NCBI GenBank assembly: GCA_965112735.1
Contig: OZ218960.1
Location: 1,054,001 to 1,118,000, forward strand
Origin: Phaeosaccion multiseriatum
Lineage: Eukaryota; Ochrophyta, other classes
Direction of reading: 5' to 3'
DNA: 64,000 nt
The position numbers and the translations under genes are program-made. Under the pieces are notes generated by a model. That model did not search any database. It was given only the letters and a program-made list of their open reading frames with translations, and was not told the DNA's origin. Position 1 is the first letter of the stretch. Every line of letters starts with the position of its first letter. Shown in pieces: positions 35,254 through 48,072 of the stretch.

Positions 35254-37964
35254 TCAGTCGACAAGCATGGCCATGACCACCATCGTGACGACAATGAGCA
35301 AGGTCCACAGTAGCTTCCGACCACCCTCGTTACGCTGATTGCTTTGGAGGAGGAAGTACAAGAGGGTACCCGCCGCGGAAATGTTTGCCTCAGTAAGGAA
35401 GCCAGGGTCCACACAGAGGATGCGCCACGTGGAAGGCACCAAGAGCTTGATATCGAAACGGACGCGGCTCCAATAGGCTCTGACGACGGAAAGTTTGCTC
35501 ATGCAGAGAGAGAGGGCTTGATGCTCCTTGCTGGACGAGGGGATGACGTTGAGGATGCTCAGCTGGCATCGCTCGACAGCGAGCACGGACTGGTGAGGGA
35601 GAGAGGGGGAGAGGGAGGGAGTTGAGGGGGTGAGTGAGTGCGTGAGTGAGTGTGAGTGTGAGATGAGTGCGTGAGTAGAGTGAGTGAGTTGAGTGAGTGC
35701 GTGAGTGAGTGAGCGAGTGAGTGAGTGAGTGAGTGAGTGAGTGATGGAAGCATGTCAGGGTGAGGTGAGGTGAAGTAGAGCGCGTAGGCTAGATGAGGCA
35801 GAGCGTAAAGGAGGGGGGTGTCGTGGTTGGCGTGGGTGGGCGGGTTGGGGTGGGTGGGTGGGTTTGGGAGACGAAATGACCGGGCTCTGGTCTCGTCGGA
35901 TATGTAGGCTTGCTCCTCACTTCGGCCATCATCAAAACAAAAAAAACCAAGCACCAACAGCAACGTGGGACCGTCACCAACTGCGGCTGCTCCTGGTGCT
36001 GTATCACCAACTTCTGCTGCTGCCCCTGCTGCTCTACCACGGAGCCAGCATACTTACCGTCTCTAGCGAGGCGTTAAGCAGGGAGGCCTTGAGCACGAGG
36101 TGCATGATGAGCAGTTGGGTGATGACCGCGAAGAGAAGGAATCCCGTGTTGGCGCTCCGTCTGCCATTTGTGATTTTGAGTGTTCATGTGTGTGTGTGTA
36201 GAGGGGAGGTGTTTGGTCGTCTGTTGGTCGTCATCTGTGAGTCTCATGACGCAGTAGAGGACACTGCAGCCTGCACCCCCTCCCTCTCTCTCCTCCACGC
36301 ACGCACACACACACACACACGCGCGCGCGCACACACACACACACAAATACACTGGCGACCATGATACTGAAGGAGATTGATTGATTCCTCACTTGGCCAC
36401 GCACGCAAGCACACACGCACACACACAAGCACACACACATATGCACGCACACATACAAACACACACACGCACACACACCCACAAACACCCACACCCACAC
36501 ACCCACACACATCCATACACCCACACACCCACACACCCACACCCACACACCCACACACACCCACACACCCACCTCGCAAGGAGCGCCAGAACGATGTGCA
36601 GGATTAGAAACACGGTGAACCAACCCTCCCCTGTGAGAAGAGCGAGGGCGGGGCGGCAGAGAGGGCACAGAGAGAGAGAGAGAGAGATAAGAGACAGAGA
36701 CAGATAGTGATCTTGATAGATAGAGAGAGAGAGAGAAACATATAGAAGAGAGAAAGAGAGAGAGAGAGGACAGAGAGAGGGAGAGGGAGACAGAGAGTGA
36801 GACAGACTGAGAGAGAGAAGAGAGAGAGAGAGAGAGGTGGCGGGGAGGACGGCAGAGAGGGGGCCCAGCGTGAGTTTGAGAGGTATGAAGGGTACAGGGT
36901 AAGGGCAGTTTCAGTTCCACCTTCGACTGACCAAGGCGGAGGGCCTTGATCACGAGTGTGAGAGAGCCCGTCTCCTCCCCTTGGCGAAACATGTTGTCGA
37001 TCGCATCGCCAAAGTCAACGTCCATATTGCCGTCCGTCGTGGCTGCACGCATGAAGCGGAGCTTCGATGACACCTCCTGAACGGGCGGGCACACACGCAC
37101 GCACACACACACGCACACACACGCAGGGACACGCAAACATATCGCAGGGAAACACGATACATACAAATAGGTAGAAAGGGAGTGAGAGAACGAGAGACAG
37201 ATACAAACAAACAAACACACACACACCACGCGCGCGCGACAGGCTCAGATCGTGCCATTCAGCCGCTGTTGATAGCAGCTTGTTGCAGTCGCTGCTGCTG
37301 ACTCACCGAGTGGACGCCCAGCATGCGTGTGTGCCAGCGAGGAATGTCCTCCTGTAGCCTCCGGAGGTCAGCCATGCTCATCGCCTTCGTACCGCTGCCG
37401 CTTTTGCCGGCCTCCTTCACGGTGCAAAGCGGTATCTTTACTCGGTACTGACTCGTGCAGTGTTCCAGAGATCTGTGGAGCAAGAAGGAGAAAGCGGACA
37501 GAAAAAGACGATTGGAGGGCTGAAGTTATTATGGGCAGTATGCATAGCGGGAAGGTATGCAAAAGTACGTTGACTGATCCGTGCAGAGCTTCTGGGATGA
37601 TGGTGCTCGCTCACCTCCAGGTCGGTAGGTAACCCAGGAAAAAAAGCGAGAGCAACAGGACCGCCAAGACGGTCATGAGGCTCTTTGAATGCGGCCGGTC
37701 TGACATGGACTCCATTCTACGAGATGAGGAAGGAGAGTGTGCGGCATGTTAGGATGGGGTAGTAGCAGAGTGATACGGAAAGAGAAAATCATTGTCATCC
37801 GACCTTCTGAAGCTCTTGACCCTGGTCCGCCATGTGCTGCGCCTGTCGTCCTTGGCATTCGGCAACACCACCCTCAAGCTGTTAAACCTTCTCAAGAGTG
37901 ACCTCGTTTCCTCCTCCTTTTTCTCCTCCTTGCCTTCGTCGTCTTCATCACCTTGATGTTTCAT
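35254..37964 (-). CDS. G7: unknown multi-pass membrane protein
   Basis: Seven exons: 37964-37804, 37716-37615, 37472-37307, 37076-36932, 36630-36573, 36160-36058, 35589-35254; phases agree; 356 aa. The acidic then basic N-terminus (MKHQGDEDDEGKEEKKEEET) is probably cytosolic. A first span (SLMTVLAVLLLSLFFLGYL) leads to a soluble segment of about 110 residues with two cysteines. Then come spans EGWFTVFLILHIVLALL and TGFLLFAVITQLLIMHLVL, a segment with conserved-looking WSRVRFDIKLLVPSTWRI, and a last span LLWTLLIVVTMVVMAMLVD at the C-terminus. I recognise no family. The donors gtcgga (exon 1) and gtcagt (exon 4) are non-consensus but keep phase. It shares a very short upstream region with G8. 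Confidence 0.65.
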
Positions 37965-38067
37965 TTCAGCTTTTCCTCTTCCCTCGGCGCGGGAGAATGG
38001 AAAATCCTATGGGCCAGGAGAGACGACGACGCTCTCTCCCTCCCCTCTCTCCACTGACGCCCTGACG
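37965..38067. promoter_or_regulatory. 103-bp head-to-head promoter region of G7 and G8
   Basis: Only 103 bp separate the two start codons. There is no room for separate core promoters with long 5' UTRs, so a shared bidirectional promoter is likely. Confidence 0.55.
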
Positions 38068-38486
38068 ATGACCGAAGTGCTCCAGCCGCTCAATTTCGGG
38101 GGGGAGAAGGGATGGGGCAGTGAAGCATCGTCCTTGGGGGGGATAGAGGCAGCCGGCAGAGCGTACTGGTCGTACCTAGCGACATGTAAAGCAGTGGACC
38201 GGAAGGCCATTCAAAACGTCTCGGCGCTCAGCGAAGTCGTAGGGGAGGACACGGAGGTGAGAGGAGGACGTGAAGGGGACGTGGCAGGAGGGACTAGACT
38301 CGAGGGAGAGAGAGTTGGGGGGGGGGGGGGGGTTGAAAATATAAAGCTCGTCACTGACTGGCTGTTGCTGAATGGACGCGAGATGGCCTATCCGCTCGGA
38401 GAGGGAGAGAGAGGAGAAGGACTATATTTACCGCTCTCTATTTACGCTCTTTACTTCGCTTTGCTTCGCTTGCTGCTCTTGCTATC

Positions 38487-38533
<47 letters not shown>

Positions 38534-41500
38534 CAAAAGGACGACTCCGGGACCTTCACAGTCGACTTTGTGGTGCGAGAGGACCTCACACCCGACTCCG
38601 TCCTCGACCTCACGTACTACCAAATCCTGGGCTTTGACGAGTTCGGCCTCGGGGTCAATGACGACGCACTCAAGAAGGCGTACCGCAGGGCAGTGCTGCT
38701 GTACCACCCCGACAAGACGGGCAGCGAGAAGGGCCACGAGGACGAGGTCTTCATGGCCGTACAGAGGGCCTACGACACACTCACAGGTACGGTATACGGT
38801 ACGGTGCGGTGCCGTGCAGCATCCTCCAGCCACTCTCCTCACTCTGCTCGTCGTGTGCAACGGGTCTCCTGTATGACACACTACAGTGCTCCTGTGAGAG
38901 GGTATAGAGCTCATTGGAAGAGGGGGGACGGGCGAGAGAGAGAGGAGAGCCTCCGCGTGCGATCACCATCCTCTCCTCCCGTCCCCGAGAAGTGAAGAGT
39001 CAACCCCCCTTCCCCCTTTCCCCCCCCCCCCTGTCTCTCAGACCCTGTGAAGAAGAAGCAGTATGAATCCTCCATGGAGTTTGATGAGAGCATTCCCGGG
39101 GTGGAGGCCTCCAAGGGGAAGGACTTTTTCAAAGTCTACGGACCTGTCTTCGCCAGAAACGAGCGGTAAGTGCATGGGTGCGCCTCCGGTGTAATGTTAT
39201 GTAATGTTTTGTCGTGCTCTCTTTCTAATGGATGGATGGCAATGAATGGTATGGATCGCAATGGATGGTATAGGTTTGCGGTGATCCTGCCCGCCCCCAA
39301 GCTGGGAGACGCCAACACGGACATCAACGAGGTCTTCAAGGTGAGGAGAGAGAGAGAGAGCCGGGGAGAGAGTGGGGATAGAGAAGAGAGAAGAGGAAAG
39401 GCGGGGAGAAGAGGAAGGGGGGAAAGGGTATACGATCGCGGCCTCTTGAGAGTCAAGTCTCCCATTTAACACATTCCGCTCCTTTTTTTCTCTTTCCCTT
39501 CTCCTCTCTACTCTCTCTGAACGACAAAACAATGACTGTATCACCAACGCCTGCACTTGCAGTTCTACGAGTACTGGGTCAACTTCGAGAGCTGGAGGGA
39601 CTTCACTCTGCAATGTGAGCACGACCTCGAGGAGGCAGAGGACAGGTACCACAAGAGATGGATGATGAAGGAGAACGACAAGAAGAACAAGGAGATGAAG
39701 AGAAAGGTAGGGAAGCACGGAGGGAGGGAGGGAGGGAGGGAGGGAGGGAGGGAGGGAGGGGAAGGAGGGGAAGGAGCGGGAGGACCAAGCGCCACGCTCA
39801 CGACTATATATCTGAAACTGTCGCAGAACCAGTTTGTAACTGACGATGATACAATGATGTACACCATCCACTCTCTCTCTCTCTCTCTCTCTCTTGCTCG
39901 CTCGCTGTCTCGCTCTCTTTACTGATGTAAACCCCCCCCCCCCTTCCCCTTTCTTTGTCAACCCCTGTCGCCATTCCGTCCATGCCATCACACATATGCA
40001 TACATATGCATACATGTATACAATAACAGGAGTACAAGAGGCTGTCTCAGCTCGTGGACCAGGCCAGAGCAGCGGACCCTCGCATCAAGCAGTTTGAGGA
40101 GGACAGAAGGGAGGCCAAACGGGCCCTCAAGCAGAAAAGACAGGACCAAAAGAAGGAGCAGGAGGAGGCGGCGGTGAGGGAGAAGGAAGAGGCGGAGGAG
40201 GCAAAACGGGTGGCGGAGGAGAGTCGTAAGATGGAGGCCAAGGAGGCACGTGCCATCAAAGACGCACACAAGAAGGTGCTGCGGAATCTCAGGTGAGGCA
40301 CTGTCGTGGCGCTGTCGTGGCGCCGTCGTGGGGGTTGGGGGTGATTGAGATGAGGGGGGGGGGGGGATAGATGAACGGATAGATGGATGTGTGTGGGGGG
40401 GGTGGGAGGGGGGAGGGGTGAGGGGAGTGTGGGTGGGTGGGTGGGTGGGAGGGTGTGTGTGTGCATGTTCGTGTGCGTGCGTGCGTGCGTGTGTGTGTGT
40501 GTAGTGGGAAAGTGAGTTTATATCGGCTACTGCTCGCCCTCACGCTTTGCCTGCATTACCAAACCACAACCACAACAAAACAAACAAACAATCAAACAAA
40601 ACCATAAACTAAACCAAAACCAAACCACACCAAAAAACAACACCAACACCAACACAACAGGAAAAAGATCAAGGCGCACATCGCCGTAGCAGAGGCCGTG
40701 GAGGGAAGCATCCAAGTGTCCGCCACGGAAGACTTTGACTGGTTCCTTAGAGACGCAGAGCTGGAGGTGCTTCAGTCCTGCCTGACAGAGCTAGGGGGCG
40801 CGGCGGAGGGGGCAGAGACGCGAGCAGAGGGCATGGAGGTGGTGCAGTCGTTGATGAGCAGGACGAAGGAGGAGCAGACGGAGATGTTGAAGGAGAGTGC
40901 GGCGGCCAAGGAGGATGCGCTGATGATGCTCAGGGAGGCTGAGAAGGTGGCGGAGGAGGAGAGGAAGGCGGCCAAGAACACGTGAGTGAGTTGGTGGTGC
41001 GGAGGGAGGGGGGGGGAGGGAGGGAGGGAGGGAGGGGGGGGGGAGGTAAGAATGGGGAGTGGGGAAGGGGTGGGTGGAGGGAGGGGGGGAGGGAGGGAGG
41101 GAGAGAGGGAGGGAGGGAGGGAGGGAGGGAGGGGGATGAGTTGCTCTTTCACTCACCCTCAACACCATCCCCTGTCCTCACTGACTTCCTCTCCAAACCT
41201 TGACTGACTGACTGACTGACTGACTCCTCTGCCAACAGGGTGTGGACCGATCAGGAGATGTCGAAACTTTCCAAGGCAGTCACCAAGTTCCCCCCGGGGG
41301 CCCAGAATCGCTGGGAGAACATCGCTCAGTGGGTTTCCCAGCAGGTCTGTGTGTGGTGGTGGTGTAGTAAAAATGTGTGTGCGCGCGCGTGTGCGCATGT
41401 GTGTATGTGTGCATGTGTGGATATGTATGTGTATGTGTGTGTGCTGGTTCGAATGCACTGCTTACGCCCCTGCTCAACCTCGCCTCTCTGCCCCCACATG

Positions 41501-42755
41501 TTCTCTCCCTCTCTCATGTCCCTCTCTCCACGTGTGTGTGTGTGCGTGTGCGTGTGCGTGCATCCTCAGCTCCGATTGGAGAACCCCAAGACGAAGGAGG
41601 AGTGCATCGCAAAACATCAGGAGATGGGACAGAACGCCAAGAAGAAGGTGAGGCACGCAGGCGTATGGGCAGGCAGGCGTATGGGCAGGCAGGCGTGTGG
41701 GCAGGCAGGCCAAGCAGATATGAATATGCATACTCTCTCCCCCCCTCTCTCTCTCTTCCCCTCTTTCTCCCTCTCTCCGCCCTCTCTCTCTCCCCTCTTT
41801 ATCTCTCTCTCCCTCCCCCTCTTTCTCCATCTCCCTCCCCCCCCCCCCTCTCCCTTCCTGTCTCTCCACCTCTCCATCTCTCTCTCTCCATGCTCACTTC
41901 TTATATCCATCCCTCCTGCGTCCTCTCTCTCTCTGTCTCAACTGCTGTCTGACTGCTCTGAACCAACGACTGTTCGAAAATTAACATGCCCGCCCGCCCA
42001 CCCACACACGCACCCACGCACGCACCCACACACGCATCCACACACGCGCCCACACACCCACCCATACACGTACCTAAACACGCGCCCACACAGGCTCCCT
42101 CCCACGCCCTGGGGGGCGGAGCGCCTCCTTCCTCCTCACCAGCGACGGTTTCATCCTCCTCCCCGGATCCGACGGCAGCCAAGGAAGATGCCGCCCTGGT
42201 GTGGACGCACGAGCAGCAGCAGGCATTGGAGAAGGCTCTGAAGAAGTTCCCGCCAACCTTGGACAAGAATGAGAGGTAACACGTTCTGTTTTCCATCATC
42301 TTGTTTCGTTCTTTTATTCATTCATTCATTCATTCATTCATTCATTCATTCATTCATTCTTTGGCCTTTGGCACTTACTAACCATTTTGATGGCTCTCCT
42401 CAGTCAGCTACAATTCTTCCCCTTTTTTTTGAAAGAAGTCTCTCCCTTGTTATTCTGTCTTTGTGGTCTTGAGTACTAAACCAATTATTGTTGACCCCCC
42501 ACTCCTCCTCCTCCCCCCCCCCTCCTCCTCCTCCTCCTCCTCCTCCTCCTCCTCCTCCTCCTCCTCCTCCTCCTCCTCCTCCTCCTCCTCCATCCCCCTC
42601 CCCTCCCATTTAGGTGGAACTCAATCTCAGAGGCCGTGGAGGGCAAGAGCAAGAAGGACTGCGTAGCTCGCTTCAAGGAGATTAAGGCCATCCTGGCCGC
42701 CAAAAAGGCCGCAGCCACTGGCGGTGCTGCTGCTGCCACCCCTGCTGCTAACTAG
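38068..42755 (+). CDS. DNAJC2: G8: DNAJC2/zuotin (MPP11-type) ribosome-associated co-chaperone
   Basis: Eleven exons: 38068-38256, 38540-38786, 39042-39165, 39274-39340, 39563-39706, 40030-40292, 40661-40981, 41239-41344, 41570-41647, 42094-42275, 42614-42755; phases agree; 620 aa, close to the animal DNAJC2 length. The J domain (about residues 88-146) has the YYQILG start and the HPD motif at 119-121 that stimulates Hsp70 ATPase. It is followed by the zuotin homology region (FFKVYGPVFARNERF, FYEYWVNFESWRDF) and a long charged helix (EEAEEAKRVAEE) that in zuotin contacts rRNA. Two SANT/Myb domains close the protein (WTDQEMSKLSKAV...RWENIA and WTHEQQQALEKALK...RWNSIS). The family works with Hsp70L1-type partners at the ribosomal exit tunnel, and in animals also at chromatin. 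Yeast zuotin lacks the SANT pair, so this is the DNAJC2 form. Confidence 0.95.
42514..42592. repeat. (CCT)n tract before the G8 last-exon acceptor
   Basis: Trinucleotide repeat followed by catttag at 42607-42613. Confidence 0.95.
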
Positions 42756-43228
42756 TTGTTACTGTGGCTACTTCTTCCCTCCCTTCTCCTGGTTGTTACT
42801 GTAACTAGTTGTCTTGGACCGCCCGAGGCTGCTGCTGCTGTTGGTGCTACTCCTCGTGCCAGCTAGCTCCACTTGGCTGTGAACAAAGACTGCTATCTCC
42901 TGCTATACTCGTGCCACTGCTGGTGCTGTGTGCTGTGTGCTGGTGCTGCTGCTGGTGCCGCTGCCGTGCGAACTATGTGCGACAGATAGATACCACGTAG
43001 AGAAGAGCTCAGTCCGTCTGTTCTCATCAAGGGAAGACCACCAGTAGTAAACAAGTGGTAGTAGCAGATTAGCAACACACTGGCAGTAGTAAGTAATACT
43101 TGAGGAGCAGTGATTTTTGAAGTAGAAGGGACGGTAACAATCTTAGTAGGAATGTCAGTTTAGCGTGAGTGAGGCCAGGTATGAATCTTAGTAGGAATGT
43201 CAGGTTAGCGTGAGTGAGGCCAGTGCCC
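42756..43228. other. G8-G9 tail-to-tail intergenic region
   Basis: It contains CTG-rich sequence (42826-42965) and a near-perfect direct repeat of about 40 bp (43140-43180 and 43187-43221, cttagtaggaatgtca core). No gene seen. Confidence 0.55.
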
Positions 43229-45733
43229 TCACTTGGACTTTTTGATGCCGACGGGGGGGCGTGGGGGATGGTTTGGTTGCTTCTCCTTTGTGAACTCTTT
43301 GCTACTTTAGTTTTAGAATAGAACAAAACAAAATAAAACAAAAGACTTACGTAAACTTACGAGACTGGTTTAACCATATACCTCTATCCCCATATCTCTT
43401 CCGCCTCCTCCTCCTCCTCCTCCTCCTGCTGCTGTTGCTGCTGCTGTATCACCAACTGCTGCTGTTGCTGCTGCTGTATCACCAACTGCTGCTGTTGCTG
43501 CTGCTGGGATGGGGCCTTTGCGCCCAGTGCTCCAAGGGCTGGGCAGGCTACCCCCCCTCTCCTCCCTACCCCCCCTCTCCTCCCTCCCTCCTTCCCTCCC
43601 TCCCCTCTCCTCCCTACCTCCCCTCCCTCCCCTCCCCTCCTTCTTGGCTGTGGCATCGCCTGACGAAGGTTCGAGCCATGCGAAGCAGGCCGTAGTCAAG
43701 CTCGGCGAGGGACTCGTACCTCACGGCAAGCGCCTCCTGCAGGGGTGCACGGGGGAAGGCAGGAACCAGAGGCGTGTATGGGTAGGGCGTGGGAGTAAGT
43801 CAGTGAGTGAGTGAGTCAGTGAGTCAGTGAGTCAGTGAGTCAGTGAGTCAGTGAGCAAGGCTGGGCCATTTCACGTGTGCAGTACCTTCAATGGCTTGAG
43901 CCGTCCATCAAAGACGGAACAGGACGCGCCGTCCCTGCTCGCCCCCTTCGCTGCTGCTCCTGAAGCCCCCCCTTCCCGCTCAGCGCCACTCCGTGACCCC
44001 TCCTCCTTCCCCTCCCCTCCCCACCCCTCCTGCTGCTCTCTCGTCCACAACTCCTCAAGCGCGGGGCAGAGGGAAGGAGGCATCCACGCCAGACATCTGT
44101 GACGCCACAGTGGTGCGGACAGGGAAGGGAAGGGAAGGAGGGCGAAGAGAAGAGAAGAGAAGAGAAGAGAAGCGAAGGGAAGGGAAGGGAAGGGAAGAGA
44201 AGGGAAGAGAAGAGGAGGGGAGAAGAGACGAGAAGAGAGGAATGAAGAGGAGGGGAAGAGAGAAGAAAGGAGGGGAGAAGAGAAGAGAAGAGAGGAATGA
44301 AGAGGAGGGGAAGAGAGAAGAGAGGAGGGGAGAAGAGAAGAGAAGAGAGGAATGAAGCGGAGGGGAAGAGAGAAGAGAGGAGGGGAGAAGAGAAGATAAG
44401 AGAAGGGGGGGGGGAGGGGATTGTATATATGTGTGTGTGTGTGTGTTGCGGAGGGTTAGTTCTAGACTTCCTTCCCCAGGGGGCACAGTCCTTCTTCATC
44501 AAGGCCATCCTACTACGCCATCCTAGGGTACGTGCCCTGCCATACACACCAACACCACCACCTCCTCCCCCTCCATCCCTCTTCCTCACCCACCTCTCCC
44601 AATCAGCGTCACTCCCATAGCCTGCATCGAGGCAGTCAGAGAGGTAGGAAGCCGCCGTGGTGACTTTGATGTTCAGTGCTTCCGCGGTGCCTTGCAGGGA
44701 GAGCTCCTCCTCGGAGAACAAGCGAAAGGCCTCCTGCTTGGACGGCGGCAGGCGAGGCAACGCCTTGGTCTGTGCGTTGACGTTCGTGTCAGTCTGAGGC
44801 TTCGTGTCGCCTTGTTGAGTGGTGCCTCTGCCTTTTGTCGGTCCCAATGGCAACCCGTCTCTTGACACCTCCTGTCCTGATGCACCCTGTTCTGCCACAA
44901 CCTCCCTCTGCCTGCCGTCCTGGCACCCCCCGTGACTGACACCGCCGTTGCCACCGTGGCTGCCATCTGGAGCTTCTTTCAGCCCCCCCTTCTTCTCCTG
45001 CCGCTGTATCACCAACTGCTGCTGGTCCTGCTGGTCCCGCCCGTGTGGTCCGGCACCCGCGTCTCCGTCCTTCATTACCGCCCCTATAGGGCCTCCCCCT
45101 CGCCGCCCCCCGTTCCTCTCCTCGTTGCAGTGGCTGCTGCACATCTGCAGAGGCGACAGGGGGGGGCTTGTCCTCGCAGCAGCAGCATCACCCGGCACCC
45201 TGCTGCCAGCACCACCACCACCAGCAGCACCAGCACCAGCACCACCACCACCACCACCAACATCACCACCACCACCACCCACACCACCAACACCACCACC
45301 ACCAACACCACCACCACCACCACCACCACCACCACCACCACCACCACCACCACCAACACCACCAACACCACCCACACCTTCGTCGCTACCACTACTGTCA
45401 ACACCTCCACCTGCGCCGCTCGCTCTCGCCCTCGCCCTCGCCCTGTCCGGTAGCAGTGACAGCTCCTGCCAGAGACGCAGTCCCACAAAAGCGTCCCCTG
45501 CAGCATACAGAAGCTGCTCTGCTGACAGGGGTGCCGTCTCCCAATTGGAGGTGCGTACAGAGGACGTCTTGTCGAGACTTCGGCCCAGCACACTCTCACT
45601 GAGGGCTTGGAGGGACCACGCCCCCGCTGTCTGCCGCGGCGGCTGGCGAGGCTGGTGGTGAATCATCACCTGCTCCTCCGCCTGTTGCTTTTGCTGCTGC
45701 TGCTGCTGCTGCTGCTGTACCACCAACTGCTGC

Positions 45734-45815
<82 letters not shown>

Positions 45816-48072
45816 GCTGCTCCTGCTGCTGCTGCTGCTGCTGCCCGAGAGGTTGCAGCGGAGAGGGAGACCGAGGCGACACTGACCCGGACGACGGGGA
45901 CAGAGACGGAGACAGAGACGGAGACAGAGGAGATGCGCCGCTCGAAGAGCTGCTGCATGTGTGGCCCGCGGAGGAGGAGGACGAGGAGGAGGACGAGGAG
46001 GAGGAGGACGAGGAGGAGGAGGAGGAGGAGGAGGAGGAGGAGGAGGAGGAGGAGGAGGAGGAGGAGGAGGAGGAGACAGATGGAGCGATGGACAAGGCCT
46101 TTGGCGGGAAGGCTTCTTTCCCCTTTGGCGGGAAGAGCTTTCCTTTGGCCATTGCCCCGAGCTCCACCGCTCCCATGACCCTGACACCGCCTCCCTCAGG
46201 GCCTGAGAGGGGCGGAGGGGGCGAAGGAGGGAGGGAGGGAGGGAGAGGAGGGGGAGGGGGAGGGGGGGGGAGCAGCAGCCAGCGGCGGGGCATGTTGGTT
46301 ATTTCCAGTTATTTCACTCACTCCCACAGCGCCAGCCTCCCACGCTTGCACCCACAAACACCACTCATCCCACTCGCCACCAACCCCACCTCTGTATCAC
46401 CAACACCCCTCCCCCCACCTGAGTGCGCGAAGTCCCTCTCAAGTTTGGCGATGTCTCCCCAGATGCCCACCCCGACCTTCCGAATACTCCCGTCCGCCAG
46501 GATGGTCGCGAGGGCGAGTGGGAAAGACGACTGGCGCAGAGTAGCATCAGCATCAGCAGCAGTTGGTGATACAGTAGCAGGGCCCGGGGTGCCCTCCGTC
46601 TCTGTGTGAGATGGAGCAGGCACGTTCTCCGCTTGGTCATCACTCGGGTCGCTTCGACGACCTGTATCACCAACTGCTGCTGCTGCTGCTGCTGGTGATG
46701 ACGACGAAACCGCCATTTGAGAAAGGTGGAACACGTAGCACACCTCATGACCTTCCTGCCTAGGCAAACCGCCATCACAAATGGCATCATCTGCCGCAGT
46801 TGTTGATACAGCGACAGGGGTCCTGGATGGTGATGCCGTTGTTGCGGTGGTGTTCGGTGTTACCACCGCCGCCGCCGAGGATTCCGCCAGAATGCCGCTC
46901 TGGCTGTCTCGCTCCTGGGGGCTAGGAGACAGAGAGGGTAGGCAGAGCTGGAGTGTAGCTGTCCGCCGTTGACCCTCGCCTCTCTTAAAGGTGGCAAACC
47001 ACTCTGGTGATCGGGTGGGGGTGGAGAGGGGAAGCAGTATACAGGAAGGGCGAAGGGTGGGGGGCCGGGTGAGGAGAGGGGAGCGGACGGGGTGGAAAGG
47101 GTGGGAGGTTAGAGAAATCAGATTCAGAGGAGGGGAGAGGAAAGGACGGGGAGACGCCAAGCCAAGCTAGACGATGTCTACGGCTGCATGTGGAAGAGTA
47201 AGGGTAGCCTTGAGAGCGTCTGTGGAGGGTTGCGAGCACCGGGAAGGGGAATGCGGGGCGGAGGGGCGCAGCCAGGAGGCACAGAGAGCAGTCAAATGAA
47301 AGACCAGAACAAAACCAGGCTGCTGTTTGACCGGAATCACCCTTCCCGCCCCCGGCCCCTCACCGATATCAAAGCCCACCACAGACGGGCTGGCCTTTCT
47401 GATTTCGCTACAAGCCTCCTCGGCTTGCTTGGGAGTTCGCACATATTCGATCAGTCCATTGAAGCAGATAGCCGGCAGGGCACTCCGCGATTCTTCCTTC
47501 CCACTCTTGCTGCTCATGCTGCTGGTTCCGCTGCTGCCGTTAGTTCGGTAGCTGCTGCCGCTGTTGGTGGCCCGTTTGGCAGACGGCCTGACCCGCGGGA
47601 GGCACCTTTTCCTGGTGGCGGCAGTACCAGAAGCAGCAGTACTAAAAGCGGAAGGGGGGCGTGCGGGCAGAGAGCTGCCTACTCCGTTGTTTGTCGTGGG
47701 TTTCTTCTGCCTGCGCGTGGGGATGTACAGCTCTTCTTCTTCCTCCACTTTCATCCTCCAGAGTGAAGCCCTCGGTTCCTCCTCCTCGATTACAACCCTC
47801 CTTTGTCTACACTGCTCATTCCCGCCCCCCGCTCTCAGCCGCTTTTGTTTCGTGTTCCCGCCATGAGCAGCTCCGCGTGTTGTAATCTGATCTGAGCATT
47901 GCTGGCGACAGCCCGTTACGAGCGGATCGAGGTCGAGACCAACAAAGCCGCGCAGGCGAGAGCGAGGGTCAGTATTATGGTGCTTCTCAGCAGTCTTGCC
48001 ATACACACGCACGAAGGGATCACTTCTTACGGTTGAGGAGAGAGGAACTGGAGGGTGAACTCCACATGACAC
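43229..48072 (-). CDS. G9: WRN-type DEDDy 3'-5' exonuclease with C-terminal HTH
   Basis: Seven exons: 48072-47364, 47003-46419, 46202-44594, 44509-44468, 44096-43886, 43736-43618, 43301-43229; phases agree; about 1,115 aa. Exonuclease motif I is FDIEW, with the E codon split by intron 1, near residue 237. Then follow TATLQLC, motif II KVGVGIWGD, and motif III LLYAAGD (Y664, D668), all matching the WRN/RNase D fold. Residues about 909-968 (LPPSKQEAFRLF, GTAEALNIKVTTAASYLSD) look like the HTH_40 domain of RecQ/WRN tails. No helicase is present. Unusual Ser, Gln, Ala and Gly tracts sit between motifs I and II and before and after motif III. The C-terminus is basic (GIKKSK), a possible nuclear signal. 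Likely role: DNA end processing in the nucleus. Exons 4, 6 and 7 are less certain; exon 4 uses donor gtctag. Confidence 0.8.
43425..43505. repeat. Two TTGGTGATACAG copies within CTG repeats, last G9 intron
   Basis: CTG triplets flank gtatcaccaac at 43446-43456 and 43476-43486, 30 bp apart. Confidence 0.9.
44128..44420. repeat. Purine array (GGGAA/GAAGA-type) in G9 intron 4
   Basis: Several-fold repeat of an approximately 57-bp purine unit (agaggaatgaagaggagggg core). In G9 sense it is a pyrimidine tract between donor 44467 and acceptor 44097. Confidence 0.85.
45230..45370. repeat. (ACC)n inside G9 exon 3
   Basis: On the coding strand it is (GGT)n/(GTG)n, giving a polyglycine-valine tract within the predicted protein. 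Confidence 0.85.
45733..45815. repeat. (TTG)n inside G9 exon 3
   Basis: Coding strand (CAA)n gives a polyglutamine tract of about 28 residues, just upstream of QLVVQ, a variant of the dispersed 12-mer. Confidence 0.9.

Noticed and set aside
34023-35313. Three overlapping ORFs of about 400 codons on the plus strand
   Set aside because: A 58-bp unit without stops keeps all three frames open. No start context, codon bias or domain supports coding.
36350-36385. Extra micro-exon in G7 (SIMVA)
   Set aside because: It would break the phase of the next exon; direct joining of 36573 to 36160 keeps frame.
41440-41460. tRNA T-loop-like string ggttcgaatgc
   Set aside because: No flanking stem pairing, D-arm or acceptor stem, and it is inside a G8 intron.
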